DNA of 64,000 nt from CAZYTM01 sp964649725 (GCA_964649725.1 CAZYTM010000001.1:620001-684000); one strand, 5' to 3'. Counted from the first letter of the stretch, positions 7,993 through 16,238 are shown. Numbers and translations: made by a program. Notes: a model not told the origin generated them from the letters alone.

Positions 7993-8016
7993 AAAGGCGG
8001 CCGATCGGCCGCCTTT
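7993..8016. terminator. Palindromic terminator
   Basis: A perfect 24-base palindrome (AAAGGCGGCCGA and its complement) directly downstream of the minus-strand decarboxylase gene. It ends in TTT on both strands and belongs to a terminator family repeated in this window. Confidence 0.75.
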
Positions 8017-8046
8017 GCTGTTTCCTAAGCATTATTCTGTGACCGG

Positions 8047-9366
8047 TTACAGCTGTACATCCAGCTCATTCTGCACCAGCTGCTCCCGTACCTGCTTTTT
8101 CCTGATCAGCACCAGTTCGTCGCTTTTGGTCTTCATCACTGCGCCAGGCTTGCGATGCGAGTTGTAGTTCTCCGGCGACATGCTCTCGGAGTAGGCCCCT
8201 GTGCCGCCGATGACCACATAGTCGCCGATCTCCGGCTCGACTATCATGACCGGCACGATGTTGCCGTCACTATCCAGACGGACCGAATCGCCGCTTTCGC
8301 AACAGCGCCCGACAATGCCGAACGCTTTCAGCCCGGCCGTCGGCTTGCCGTCATACTCGCTGGAGAGAAGCGTCCCGTCCTGGCGGACTATGGCGATCGG
8401 GTGCTCGGAGCCGTACAACAGCGGCCGGGTCAACAGTTCCATGCCGCCGTCGACGATGAGGAAGTTGAGCTCGTTGGTCAGCTTCTTGTCGATGATGCGG
8501 GTGATGATATGACCCGAGTTGGCCACCACAAAGGTCCCCGGCTCGATCTCCATCTGTAGCTGCCGTCCAGTCGCCTCTTTGAACTCTTTTATCCGCTGGG
8601 TCGCATAGGCGCCGAGCGAGGCGATGTCGGCCTGTTTTTCTCCAGGCATCCGGGCGACCTTCAGCCCGCCGCCGAAACTTACCGTGACTGCATCGGGGAA
8701 ATAGGCCTTGACAAAGCCGAGCTCCCGGTCGATGTTCTGCCGCCATTTTTCCGGGTCCCCACCGGAACCGATATGGACATGCACCTGGGTGAAGCGGAGC
8801 CCCTGCTGGTCAGCCAGCGCCTTTACCTGTGGGACATCGTTTAAGTGGACGCCGAAGCAGGAGTATTCGCTCCCTGTGTCGCGGGTTGCGCTCTCGCCGC
8901 CGCCGGCAGCTCCCGGATGGACCCTGATGGAGAGGTCGATGTTGTTTTTTCTGGCAAAGTCGGCGATCAGTTGATACTGCGTCATGGAGCAGACGTTGTA
9001 CTTGAGGCCAGCCCGTATCATCTCCTCCAGTTCGACGCGCTCCGCACCAGAGGGGACCTCCTGGGTGGTCAGCATCATCCGGCTATAGGGGATACCGGCG
9101 CTAAAGGCCCGGGCCGCTTCGTCAAGGGAGGAGCAGTCCAGGTCGAGCCCCTTATTGGTGACGACCCGCAGTACGGTACGATCCGAGTTCGCTTTCATGG
9201 CATAGCGGACGTGCAGACCGTAGGGATTCGGCATGTTCAGTAACGCCTCACAGCTCTTTTCGATGTATTCCTGGTCATGCAGATAGACCGGCGTGCCCCA
9301 CTGCCGGGCAATTTTCGGGATGAGCGTGGCGTCCAGTCCGGTCGGACCAAAGTGTGTCATTGTCAT
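8047..9366 (-). CDS. Diaminopimelate decarboxylase-family PLP enzyme
   Basis: A 439-residue fold-III (alanine-racemase-like) PLP decarboxylase. The Schiff-base lysine is in VRYAMKANSD (about residue 57), followed by LDLDCSSLDEA, the SIRVHPG strand, HVHIGSGGD, the PLP-phosphate loop VSFGGGLKV, EIEPGTFVV, and the cross-dimer active-site Cys block GRCCESGD, then GAYSESMSPENYN near the end. This matches DapDC-type enzymes that decarboxylate meso-diaminopimelate to lysine, but the sequence is not textbook LysA and related carboxynorspermidine or Y4yA-like decarboxylases remain possible. No lysine-pathway neighbour is present. ATG 9366 or ATG 9360 could be the start. Confidence 0.8.
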   Translation of the reverse strand: MTMTHFGPTGLDATLIPKIARQWGTPVYLHDQEYIEKSCEALLNMPNPYGLHVRYAMKANSDRTVLRVVTNKGLDLDCSSLDEAARAFSAGIPYSRMMLTTQEVPSGAERVELEEMIRAGLKYNVCSMTQYQLIADFARKNNIDLSIRVHPGAAGGGESATRDTGSEYSCFGVHLNDVPQVKALADQQGLRFTQVHVHIGSGGDPEKWRQNIDRELGFVKAYFPDAVTVSFGGGLKVARMPGEKQADIASLGAYATQRIKEFKEATGRQLQMEIEPGTFVVANSGHIITRIIDKKLTNELNFLIVDGGMELLTRPLLYGSEHPIAIVRQDGTLLSSEYDGKPTAGLKAFGIVGRCCESGDSVRLDSDGNIVPVMIVEPEIGDYVVIGGTGAYSESMSPENYNSHRKPGAVMKTKSDELVLIRKKQVREQLVQNELDVQL

Positions 9367-9479
9367 GCTATCAACCTCTTGAATGTGATATGCCTCCCCA
9401 TGCCCCGATTTCTTCAGGTGGCGTGCAGAGGGTCACCCATCTATGTAGCATTTTCCACCGGTGCGACGCAACATTTCTC

Positions 9480-9494
9480 TGCAACTTTGTTGCA
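9480..9494. repeat. Short inverted repeat upstream of decarboxylase gene
   Basis: TGCAAC (9480-9485), TTT, GTTGCA (9489-9494) lies about 115 bases upstream of the minus-strand gene start. It has the size and symmetry of a repressor operator. No further support. Confidence 0.25.
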
Positions 9495-9611
9495 CAACGA
9501 TGGAGTTTCGCTTAATTAAAAGTGCCCGGTCGGCCCAGATGATGACAGGCTATTGCCCTGCGGGTTGTTTTACGCTACTATCTATAGTATGCTGACTTGA
9601 AGGGGTAGCCT

Positions 9612-10022
9612 GTGGCCAAAGAGAAGATCAGATGTACCATTACCAGCGCCGACCTGCAGACAGCGTACAGTTGCGACTGCCAGAAATGGATCCGGCATCT
9701 TGCAGTCAACAGACTGAAAACCGATGACCTGCACCGGTTGATGAGCGGCAGGTTGCCGACGGGGAGGCTGTTCGTGCTCGACATGCTGGAGTTCCTGCGG
9801 AAGACCGAGCCCCATCTCGACCGGTTCCTGGCCGGCCGGGGGGGGGTACACCAGGACGACCACCTCTCCATCGACTTTGCCGCGGTGCGCCAGCTGTTGA
9901 CCAGCGAGTTCCCCGAGCTGGTCGCCCAGCTTGCCGATGGGGAGCAGACCAGAAAAGTGATCAAGCGCCGCCCCGGGACGGTCGATCTCTCCCCCCTGGA
10001 CCCCCTCACCAGAAAGCGCTGA
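9612..10022 (+). CDS. Hypothetical protein (136 aa)
   Basis: A 136-residue soluble protein starting at GTG 9612 (AAGGGG about 10 bases upstream). I do not recognise a domain. Features: the Cys pair in SCDCQKW near residue 20, a basic C terminus (RKVIKRRPG) and a predicted mixed helical body. It is followed by a hairpin terminator at 10061 and is transcribed alone. Real coding is supported by start context and GC-rich codon use. Confidence 0.65.
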   Translation: MAKEKIRCTITSADLQTAYSCDCQKWIRHLAVNRLKTDDLHRLMSGRLPTGRLFVLDMLEFLRKTEPHLDRFLAGRGGVHQDDHLSIDFAAVRQLLTSEFPELVAQLADGEQTRKVIKRRPGTVDLSPLDPLTRKR

Positions 10023-10060
10023 CGCAGCTTGCGAATCCCTTGGAGCCCTGCGTAAATTCA

Positions 10061-10084
10061 AAAGGGGGTCGCCCGGTCCCCTTT
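10061..10084 (+). terminator. Intrinsic terminator
   Basis: AAAGGGG (10061-10067) pairs with CCCCTTT (10078-10084). It closes the gene at 9612 and shares the flanking ATTCAAAA sequence with the terminator at 7993. Confidence 0.6.
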
Positions 10085-10149
10085 GCCATTACTGACACAC
10101 TACAAATATCCAGGTTGCCGTAAAAGAGAAAAAGGACTATCCTGCTGAT

Positions 10150-10782
10150 ATGTCCCGTCACCATCATATATTTGCCCGCCGCTGCTGGATCTTCGACCTT
10201 GATGGCACCCTGACCCTGCCGGTGCACGATTTTGCCGCAATCCGCAATGCGCTCGGCATAGACGAAAGCAATCCCGATATCATCAGCTACCTCGCCACCC
10301 TGCCGGCAGAAGAGGCGGCCGCCAAACATGCCCGGCTGATCGAGATCGAGTATGAACTCTCGGCCAGGACCGCTGTCGCCCCAGGTGCCAGCCGGCTGCT
10401 CGAACGGCTGCTCAGCCGGGGGGCCAGGCTCGGTATCCTGACCCGCAACACCCGGGAGATCGCCCTCCATACCCTGGGGCAGATCGGCCTCAAGGGGTAT
10501 TTCGACCCGGAGAGTGTGCTAGGCCGGGAGGAGGCGGAACCGAAACCGCACCCGGAGGGGATCGAGAAGCTGCTCGGTGCCTGGAAGAGCAGTCCGGACC
10601 AGGGGGTGATGGTGGGGGATTACCTGTTCGACCTGCAGGTGGGGCGCGCAGCCGGCACCGCCACTATCCATGTCGATCGGAGCGGCGCTTTCCGTTGGCC
10701 GGAACTGGCCGATCTGGCAGTGGCCGGTCTGGATGAGCTGGCCGAGGGGGTGACAGCTCATCCCCCTGGAGCGCCAGGCTGA
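10150..10782 (+). CDS. HAD-superfamily (subfamily IA) phosphatase
   Basis: A 210-residue haloacid dehalogenase-like hydrolase. Motif I is IFDLDGTLT (nucleophile Asp at about residue 16), motif II is GILTRNT, motif III Lys is in EAEPKPHPEG, and motif IV is MVGDYLFDLQVG. The small helical cap between motifs I and II is typical of phosphoglycolate-phosphatase-like enzymes. It removes phosphate from a small metabolite; the substrate cannot be read from sequence. It is the only gene between two hypothetical genes, so context does not help. The C terminus ends in a Pro/Gly-rich tail. Confidence 0.85.
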   Translation: MSRHHHIFARRCWIFDLDGTLTLPVHDFAAIRNALGIDESNPDIISYLATLPAEEAAAKHARLIEIEYELSARTAVAPGASRLLERLLSRGARLGILTRNTREIALHTLGQIGLKGYFDPESVLGREEAEPKPHPEGIEKLLGAWKSSPDQGVMVGDYLFDLQVGRAAGTATIHVDRSGAFRWPELADLAVAGLDELAEGVTAHPPGAPG

Positions 10783-11190
10783 TCCAGGCGGTTAATCTTG
10801 GAGCAGGCTAAAAAAAGGGGCCGCACGCAATTCGTTGCAGCTGTCCCGGGTTATCGCTGATTCCCTTCTGGTTATCTGGCAAAGATAGCCAATGAACCTT
10901 CTAAAGGTGCCAGTCCCCTATACTGAGTGCTGACGGGCCGTACTCCAGGTAGTAATCTCTTCTTATCGTTCAAGCATTGCATTTCTGCTGCTGAGTAGAC
11001 CAGAGTGATGCAGGGAAATTTCAGGGGCAAAGCGGGGCTGCTTCAGAAAAAACATATTGCCGGTGTGCCATGCCGGCTTTGGGGTGGACCTCTTTGCCTG
11101 GATAGTGCATAATGGTGCGGCAGAGACTCTCTATAGCCTGCAGAACTTCCCCCCCGGAGGGGAGAAGCTAATTTTACCGGAGCAGACAGT
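10783..11190. other. 408-bp stretch without a supported gene
   Basis: Only short frames are present. The longest plausible one (ATG near 11008, about 34 codons) lacks a ribosome site. A small hairpin (CCCCCCGGAGGGG) lies at about 11150. I see no RNA gene or recognisable repeat. Confidence 0.4.
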
Positions 11191-11418
11191 ATGAAAGTCG
11201 ACCAGCAAAAGCTGCGCAACCTGCTGAGCAAACGGAGTGCCGAGATCGAACAGAGCGTTGCCGGGACAGGCTATCTGCTCAAGACGGTCGTCGGTGTCGC
11301 TACCTTTTTACTCGATAACGAAGGGGATATCGAGCTCCTTACCGCCAGGCAGAAGGCGACCTTTGACCGGTTCATCCTGCCGCTGCTCGGTGCGGATGCT
11401 GTCATTCCTGGGAAGTGA
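11191..11418 (+). CDS. Small hypothetical protein (75 aa)
   Basis: A 75-residue protein with GGAG 12 bases before the ATG. The N-terminal part is polar and helical (KVDQQKLRNLLSKRSAEIEQ), then a short hydrophobic stretch (LLKTVVGVATFLL, about residues 29-41) and a basic/hydrophobic tail. No known family recognised. Its 3' end overlaps the convergent DUF1003 gene by 17 bases, which is odd but common for compact genomes. Confidence 0.55.
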   Translation: MKVDQQKLRNLLSKRSAEIEQSVAGTGYLLKTVVGVATFLLDNEGDIELLTARQKATFDRFILPLLGADAVIPGK

Positions 11419-11875
11419 TACCCTCTTTCCTGGCGCAGAGCTCCTCCAGCAGCTTCTGCAGCTCGGCAATGGCGATATTCTGCGCTTCAAGGTTCTCCAG
11501 GACGGCCTGGATCTCGTTCTCAGCCTTCAGATTTACTTCATAATCGATATGCGCCTCGATCCGGTCGTGATCGGCTTTCCGGTTCTGGCTCATCATGATC
11601 ATCGGCGCAGTATAGGCTGCCTGCAGCGACAGCATGAGATTCATCAGGATGAAGGGGTAGGGGTCCCAATGCCGCACCCAGGCGGTGATGTTCAGCACCC
11701 CCCAGAGGATGAGCAGCAGCGACTGGCAGATGATAAACTCCCACGAACCGACCTTGGCGGCGATCCAGTCTGCCGCACGCTGGCCGATGGTAAGCTGTTC
11801 CCTGATCACTTCGTTGACATTCTTGATCGGCGGGTGCTGGTGCCGGTATCTGGGGGGGAAGGCGGGTACTTTCAT
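11402..11875 (-). CDS. DUF1003 membrane protein
   Basis: A 157-residue protein matching DUF1003: the amphipathic N-terminal QRAADWIAAKVGSWEFI block, two membrane segments (about residues 47-68, IICQSLLLILWGVLNITAW, and 75-95, FILMNLMLSLQAAYTAPMIMM), the MMSQNRKADHDR loop conserved in the family, and a C-terminal coiled coil (about 110-150) with heptad-like Glu/Leu spacing. It sits in the inner membrane; no molecular function is known. AAGGAG-like SD precedes the ATG. Confidence 0.85.
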   Translation of the reverse strand: MKVPAFPPRYRHQHPPIKNVNEVIREQLTIGQRAADWIAAKVGSWEFIICQSLLLILWGVLNITAWVRHWDPYPFILMNLMLSLQAAYTAPMIMMSQNRKADHDRIEAHIDYEVNLKAENEIQAVLENLEAQNIAIAELQKLLEELCARKEGITSQE

Positions 11876-12121
11876 GAATCACTCCTTGGCGCCGCGGGGG
11901 GCTGGTAATGCTGCCGGATCAAGGCTCTCTGTAAGAAAGTCTAGCGCCTATGTCCATTTAGTCCAGTTCGCCCGGCTGGCGCTTTTAGCAGAAACAGTGC
12001 CCGGCATCAGCGGGAGGAGATCAGGAAGAGTCGCCTGCTAATAAAAAGCGCTCCCTGGCTCCAAGATAGTGGTATATTTTAATAGCGGTTACGCAAACCT
12101 TATCTGCCAAGGAGAAAAGTC

Positions 12122-12229
12122 ATGAGCAAGGGTGTGGACAGCAAGAAGGAAGTCAAAAAAGCGCCGACCAAGTCCCCGAAGGAGAAAAAGGCGGAGAAAA
12201 AGATCAAAAAAGCTGAAAAGAAGAAATAG
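12122..12229 (+). CDS. Lysine-rich small protein (35 aa)
   Basis: ATG 12122 has a good AAGGAG six bases upstream. The 35 residues (starting MSKGVDSKKEVKK) contain 18 lysines with alternating Lys-Lys-Ala/Glu units, like short basic tails of histone H1 type. It ends 34 bases before the DTW-domain gene start, probably in one transcript. Too short for family assignment; a nucleic-acid-binding role is a guess from charge. Confidence 0.5.
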   Translation: MSKGVDSKKEVKKAPTKSPKEKKAEKKIKKAEKKK

Positions 12230-12263
12230 CAGCGTGTCAGCAGGATTTGGCGAGGCGGAAAGC

Positions 12264-12770
12264 ATGAAATTCACCCTGCTGACCCATTTCAAGGAGTTGC
12301 AGAAGCGCTCCAATACCGGCCGCCTGGTGGCGGAGGTGCTGGGGAGCGCAGTCGAGCAGCTCCGCTGGGACCGGCTCAATCCGCCCGCCAGACTGCTGGA
12401 GGAGATCGAGGCGGGCGGGGTGGCGCTCCTCTATCCCGGTAGTGCGGACGAGACGGGTGGGGATCTGACCGGGATAAAGCATGTTATCCTGATCGACAGC
12501 ACCTGGCACGAAGCACGCAAGATCCACCAGAAGAGCCCTTACCTGCAGCAGGTCCGTCGTATCTCCCTGAAGCCGGCGGCAAAGTCCCGCTATAACCTGA
12601 GGAAGAATCAGAAGGAAGCGTGTCTCTGTACGGCCGAAGCGGTTATCGAGATTCTCCGGAGCATTGGCCGGGATGAAGATGCAGAGCGCTTGCAGCTGCA
12701 TTTCCTGGCATTCATCAAGCCACCCGGCAGTAGCGATTGCCAGGGAGCTGCGGCTAATCTGCGGCGATAG
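12264..12770 (+). CDS. DTW-domain protein, short form
   Basis: A 168-residue protein with the DTW-domain signature (DSTWHEARK, about residues 77-85) of tRNA-uridine aminocarboxypropyltransferases (TapT/YfiP family), which move the aminocarboxypropyl group of AdoMet to tRNA uridine. Further family blocks: LLYPGSADE and KSRYNLRKNQKEACLCTAEA. The N-terminal CxxC zinc motif of full-length relatives is missing. ATG 12264 is chosen since the frame upstream runs through the Lys-rich gene; GTG 12234 is an alternative. A second, full DTW paralogue is 2.4 kb downstream on the other strand. Confidence 0.75.
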   Translation: MKFTLLTHFKELQKRSNTGRLVAEVLGSAVEQLRWDRLNPPARLLEEIEAGGVALLYPGSADETGGDLTGIKHVILIDSTWHEARKIHQKSPYLQQVRRISLKPAAKSRYNLRKNQKEACLCTAEAVIEILRSIGRDEDAERLQLHFLAFIKPPGSSDCQGAAANLRR

Positions 12771-12820
12771 TCTGCAAAAAGCGGTTCGACCCAGTCTCGG
12801 CGCCGCGCTCTTTTAATGAA

Positions 12821-12849
12821 TTGCTACCTGGGTAGTAACATGCTATAAC
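12821..12849 (+). promoter_or_regulatory. Candidate promoter before the ABC-F gene
   Basis: TTGCTA (12821-12826), 17-base spacer, TATAAC (12844-12849). The predicted start is around 12856, only a few bases before a strong terminator hairpin. Confidence 0.45.
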
Positions 12850-12862
12850 TGGTGAGCGCCTG

Positions 12863-12893
12863 AACCACAGGGACCAACCCTGTGGTTTTTTTT
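12863..12893 (+). terminator. Strong terminator / possible attenuator before ABC-F gene
   Basis: AACCACAGGG (12863-12872) pairs perfectly with CCCTGTGGTT (12878-12887), loop ACCAA, followed by a run of T to 12892. It ends 26 bases before the ABC-F ATG. It may simply end the DTW transcript, but with the promoter-like sequence just upstream it could act as an attenuator. Confidence 0.85.
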
Positions 12894-12918
12894 GTCGGCA
12901 CAGAAAGAGAGTCACCGC

Positions 12919-14556
12919 ATGATCAGTGCACACAATGTAAGTCTGGCCTATGGGAAACGGGTCATTTTCAGGGATGTCAACATCAAGTTCCTGCCAGGTA
13001 ACTGTTACGGCCTCATCGGTGCCAACGGTGCCGGCAAATCGACCTTTCTCAAGATCCTTGCCGGGCTGACGGAGGCAGATTCAGGGAGTGTGTCGGTAGG
13101 GGCACGGGAGCGTATCGCGGTGCTGCAACAGGACCAGTTCGCCTTTGACGAATATACGGTCTTCCAGACCGTCATCATGGGGCATGCCCGGCTTTACGAA
13201 GTGATGACCGCCCGGGAGGCGATATATGCCAAAGCCGATTTTTCCGAAGCGGACGGCATCCGCTCAGCCGAACTGGAGGGGGAATTTGCCGAGATGAACG
13301 GCTATGAGGCCGAGGCTGAGGCAGCAGTGCTGCTGAATGGCTTAGGGATCCCAGAAGAGTTGCGCCAGAAGCAGATGAAGGAGCTGGAGGGGGGGGACAA
13401 GGTGCGGGTGCTGCTCGCCCAGGCGCTGTTCGGTAATCCGGACGTACTGCTGCTGGATGAACCGACCAATCACCTCGACCTGAAGACCATCGCCTGGCTG
13501 GAGGACTTTCTCTTCCGCTTCCCCAATACGGTCATAGTCGTCTCTCACGACCGCCACTTCCTCAACCAGGTCTGTACCCATGTGGCCGATATCGATTTCA
13601 GCCGGATCCAGGTCTATGTGGGGAACTACGATTTCTGGTACCAGGCGAGCCAACTGAACCTGAAGCAGAAGCAGGACGAGAACCGCAAGGTTACCGACCG
13701 GGCCAGCGAGTTGAAGGAGTTCATCCAGCGCTTCAGCTCCAACGCCTCAAAGGCACGGCAGGCGACCTCCCGCAAGCGGCTGCTGGAGAAGCTTACCCTG
13801 GAGGAGATGCCGGTCTCTTCCCGCAAATATCCTTATGTGCTCTTCAAGCCGGAGCGCCCCTGCGGCGATATCATCCTGGAGATCACTGACCTGGCCAAGG
13901 AGATCGATGGCGTGGCAGTACTGAAGGGGTTGACCCTCACCGTGCGTAAGGGGGACAAGATCGCCTTTGTCGGTGGCAACAGCCTGGCCAGGACCACCCT
14001 CTTCCAGATCCTGGCAGGGGAGCTGATGCCGGACAGCGGCAGTTTCCGCTGGGGGGTGACTATCACCAGCGCCTATTTCCCCAAGGAGAACGCCCCCTAT
14101 TTCGCCAACGACCTGAACCTGATCGAGTGGCTCGGGCAGTATTCTCCACCCACAGAGGGTGAGTCGTTTGCCCGAGGTTTTCTCGGCCGGATGCTCTTTT
14201 CCGGCGACGAAGCGACCAAGAAGACCGCGGTCCTCTCAGGCGGGGAGCGGGTCCGCTGTATGCTCTCGCGGATGATGCTGGCCGGTGCCAATGCCCTGAT
14301 CCTTGACGAACCGACCAATCACCTCGATCTGGAATCGATCACAGCGCTCAATAATGCACTGATCTCCTTCAGCGAGGTGATACTCTTTGCCTCCCATGAC
14401 CACGAGTTTGTCGCTACCGTGGCGAACAGGATCGTCGAGATCACCCCCGGGGGGGTCATCGACCGGGCGATGGGGTTCGAGGAATATCTGGATAACGCCG
14501 AAGTGATAGAGTCGCGGGAGTTGCTCTGCCAGGGTAGGCGCGATCTAACGCTGTAG
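12919..14556 (+). CDS. ABC-F family ATPase (YbiT-like)
   Basis: A 545-residue soluble protein with two ABC ATPase domains and no membrane part, so an ABC-F ribosome-associated factor; length and sequence fit the YbiT-like branch. NBD1: Walker A GANGAGKST (34-42), signature-like LEGGDKVRV, Walker B LLLDEPTNHLD. Then the Lys/Arg-rich linker. NBD2: degenerate Walker A GGNSLARTT (352-360), signature LSGGERVR, Walker B LILDEPTNHLD and H-loop ASHDHEF. ABC-F proteins bind the ribosomal E site and ease stalled translation or antibiotic inhibition. ATG 12919 fits the family N terminus (MISAHNVSLAYGKR). A terminator hairpin lies directly upstream. The next gene follows after 19 bases. Confidence 0.88.
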   Translation: MISAHNVSLAYGKRVIFRDVNIKFLPGNCYGLIGANGAGKSTFLKILAGLTEADSGSVSVGARERIAVLQQDQFAFDEYTVFQTVIMGHARLYEVMTAREAIYAKADFSEADGIRSAELEGEFAEMNGYEAEAEAAVLLNGLGIPEELRQKQMKELEGGDKVRVLLAQALFGNPDVLLLDEPTNHLDLKTIAWLEDFLFRFPNTVIVVSHDRHFLNQVCTHVADIDFSRIQVYVGNYDFWYQASQLNLKQKQDENRKVTDRASELKEFIQRFSSNASKARQATSRKRLLEKLTLEEMPVSSRKYPYVLFKPERPCGDIILEITDLAKEIDGVAVLKGLTLTVRKGDKIAFVGGNSLARTTLFQILAGELMPDSGSFRWGVTITSAYFPKENAPYFANDLNLIEWLGQYSPPTEGESFARGFLGRMLFSGDEATKKTAVLSGGERVRCMLSRMMLAGANALILDEPTNHLDLESITALNNALISFSEVILFASHDHEFVATVANRIVEITPGGVIDRAMGFEEYLDNAEVIESRELLCQGRRDLTL

Positions 14557-14575
14557 CGGTTCCGAAGGAGGGGAT

Positions 14576-15094
14576 ATGGAGAAAAAAGCAGAGCCTGAAC
14601 TTTGTCGACTGCAGAAGCTGGTGGTTCCCCGCATCGACGACTCTCTGGACCATGGGCGGCCGGAGCTGCATGAAGGTGACGCAATAGCCATACTCATCTG
14701 GCAGCTCACCGACCTCGGTGCCAAGGTGATCGTCAACCAGCGATATCCGGCGCTCCTCTACCGGGATGAGTTACCGGCCGGGGCCTGTGCCGGCATGCAC
14801 ATGACCGGGTATGTGAAGCGCCTGCGCGAAGATGGCAAGCTGGATGTAACCTTGCGCAAGGTGGGGGCCGAGGGGGTGGCTGAGGCCAGAAGGGTGCTCC
14901 TTACGACACTGGCTGCCAATGGTGGCAGCCTCCCCCTGCATGACCAGAGCTCTCCGGCGACCATTCAGATGGTCCTCGGGATGAGCAAGAAGAGCTTCAA
15001 GAAAGCGGTGGGGGGGCTCTATAAAGATGGTCTGGTCACCTTGACCAGCGAAGGGGTCAGGTTGACAGACAAAGCCATGGAGAGGACTAGGTAA
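14576..15094 (+). CDS. CvfB-like S1/winged-helix protein, short
   Basis: A 172-residue protein resembling the C-terminal two thirds of CvfB/YitL RNA-binding proteins: the S1-type strand block AKVIVNQRYPALLYRDEL, GYVKRLREDGKLDVTLR, and the winged-helix tail FKKAVGGLYKDGLVTLTSEGVRL. Full members are about 280 residues with an extra N-terminal S1 domain that is absent here. AAGGAGGGG before ATG 14576 is a strong ribosome site, so the short form appears genuine, not a frameshift. It follows the ABC-F gene by 19 bases and is probably cotranscribed, suggesting a joint role on ribosome or RNA. Confidence 0.75.
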   Translation: MEKKAEPELCRLQKLVVPRIDDSLDHGRPELHEGDAIAILIWQLTDLGAKVIVNQRYPALLYRDELPAGACAGMHMTGYVKRLREDGKLDVTLRKVGAEGVAEARRVLLTTLAANGGSLPLHDQSSPATIQMVLGMSKKSFKKAVGGLYKDGLVTLTSEGVRLTDKAMERTR

Positions 15095-15123
15095 CATTAT
15101 CAGCTACGGGAGGGGAGGTTGTC

Positions 15124-15714
15124 TCAACCCCGTGTCTGCAGAGTCCTCTGCACCAGCAGCCGGAAGAGCTCTTCCATGGATAGTTGCACTTCGGCTGACT
15201 CGATGATGCCGAGGGCGCGGGCGATCGCCTCGAAGGTCGCCAGCCCTTCGGGATGGCTCTCTCTCCTGATCCCCCAGGCGGTCTTTGCCCCTTTTGGCAG
15301 TCGCACCATAATGGCATGTTCCAGCCCCGGGAGCCGCCGCCCCATCCGAGCAGCCTGGCGCCAGTTGCCATCCGGGACGACCAGGTCGACCGGTCGAGGG
15401 TCGCTGGCCAATAGTTCCCGACTCAGCTCCGCAACCCCTTCCCCGGGGTAGAGGAGCAGAGTCTGCCGCCCGCTGCCGGCAAGGTCGCTGAAGTCGAGCG
15501 GTTCTGCCAGCTTCCCCTGGATACGCAGTTCGCTGTTGGCGAGCATGGCCAGGGCGAGCGGCCCGGTGGCGGTCGGTTTGCTCCATTCACGCTGATGCAT
15601 CACCAGGATGAGCCTGGTGGCAAGTGTGTGCCGTTCTATGGCGCTGCAGATGCAGAGGCGGCTATGGAGTCGGCATTGCGGGCAGCGTTCGCTACGTTTT
15701 GACCTGGTTCCCAT
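15124..15714 (-). CDS. DTW-domain tRNA-uridine aminocarboxypropyltransferase
   Basis: A 196-residue TapT/YfiP-family protein. It has the N-terminal zinc motif CPQCRLHSRLCIC, then ILVMHQREWSKPTATG, LLYPGEG, LVVPDGNWRQAARMGRRLP (the DTW position reads DGNW) and RRESHPEGLATFEAIARAL. The family installs acp3U in tRNA using S-adenosylmethionine. ATG 15714 has GGTGA close upstream; GTG 15723 is an alternative. It converges on the CvfB-like gene. The neighbouring short DTW paralogue has the DTW-like DSTW but lacks the zinc motif. Confidence 0.82.
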   Translation of the reverse strand: MGTRSKRSERCPQCRLHSRLCICSAIERHTLATRLILVMHQREWSKPTATGPLALAMLANSELRIQGKLAEPLDFSDLAGSGRQTLLLYPGEGVAELSRELLASDPRPVDLVVPDGNWRQAARMGRRLPGLEHAIMVRLPKGAKTAWGIRRESHPEGLATFEAIARALGIIESAEVQLSMEELFRLLVQRTLQTRG

Positions 15715-15869
15715 AATAATCACCAGACTACCATAGAAAGGGAAAAGGTGACAGACTGCTTTATCCCGGTAATAGTCGCTCCCTTTGCTCGCTTGTTGAC
15801 GAATCGGCTCGACTCAACTACAATGGCCAGGTATGCAGTTCAGTTCAGCAATATAGGGGTGGATTGAGG

Positions 15870-16211
15870 ATGAAGAAACGGACCTTATACCGGGTAATCT
15901 TTACCAGCCAGAACAAGGTTTACGAGATCTACGCCCGCAAGGTGATTCAGGGAGAGATGTACGGTTTTGTCGAGGTCGAAGGGGTGCTGTTCGGGGAGAA
16001 GTCGTCGCTGGTGGTCGACCCTGGCGAAGAGCAGCTGAAGCACGAGTTCAGCGGCGTGAAGCGGAGCTTCCTGCCGTTTTCAGCCATCATCCGTATCGAT
16101 GAAGTGGAGAAGGAGGGGGCAGCCAAGGTGCTGCAACTGGCCGGCAGCACCGAGACAGAACCGTCATCGACCCTCTATCCCTTTCCGGGCAAAGGGCCGA
16201 AAAAGCCTTGA
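15870..16211 (+). CDS. DUF1820 protein
   Basis: A 113-residue protein of the DUF1820 family: LYRVIFTSQNKVYEIYARKV at the N terminus, GFVEVEGVLFGE, and FLPFSAIIRIDEVEKEG. It is a small beta-rich protein of unknown function widespread in proteobacteria. ATG 15870 is preferred over TTG 15864. It is followed by a bidirectional terminator shared with a small minus-strand gene. Confidence 0.85.
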   Translation: MKKRTLYRVIFTSQNKVYEIYARKVIQGEMYGFVEVEGVLFGEKSSLVVDPGEEQLKHEFSGVKRSFLPFSAIIRIDEVEKEGAAKVLQLAGSTETEPSSTLYPFPGKGPKKP

Positions 16212-16238
16212 GCCGTTCTGAACCCTTCTGCATAGAGA

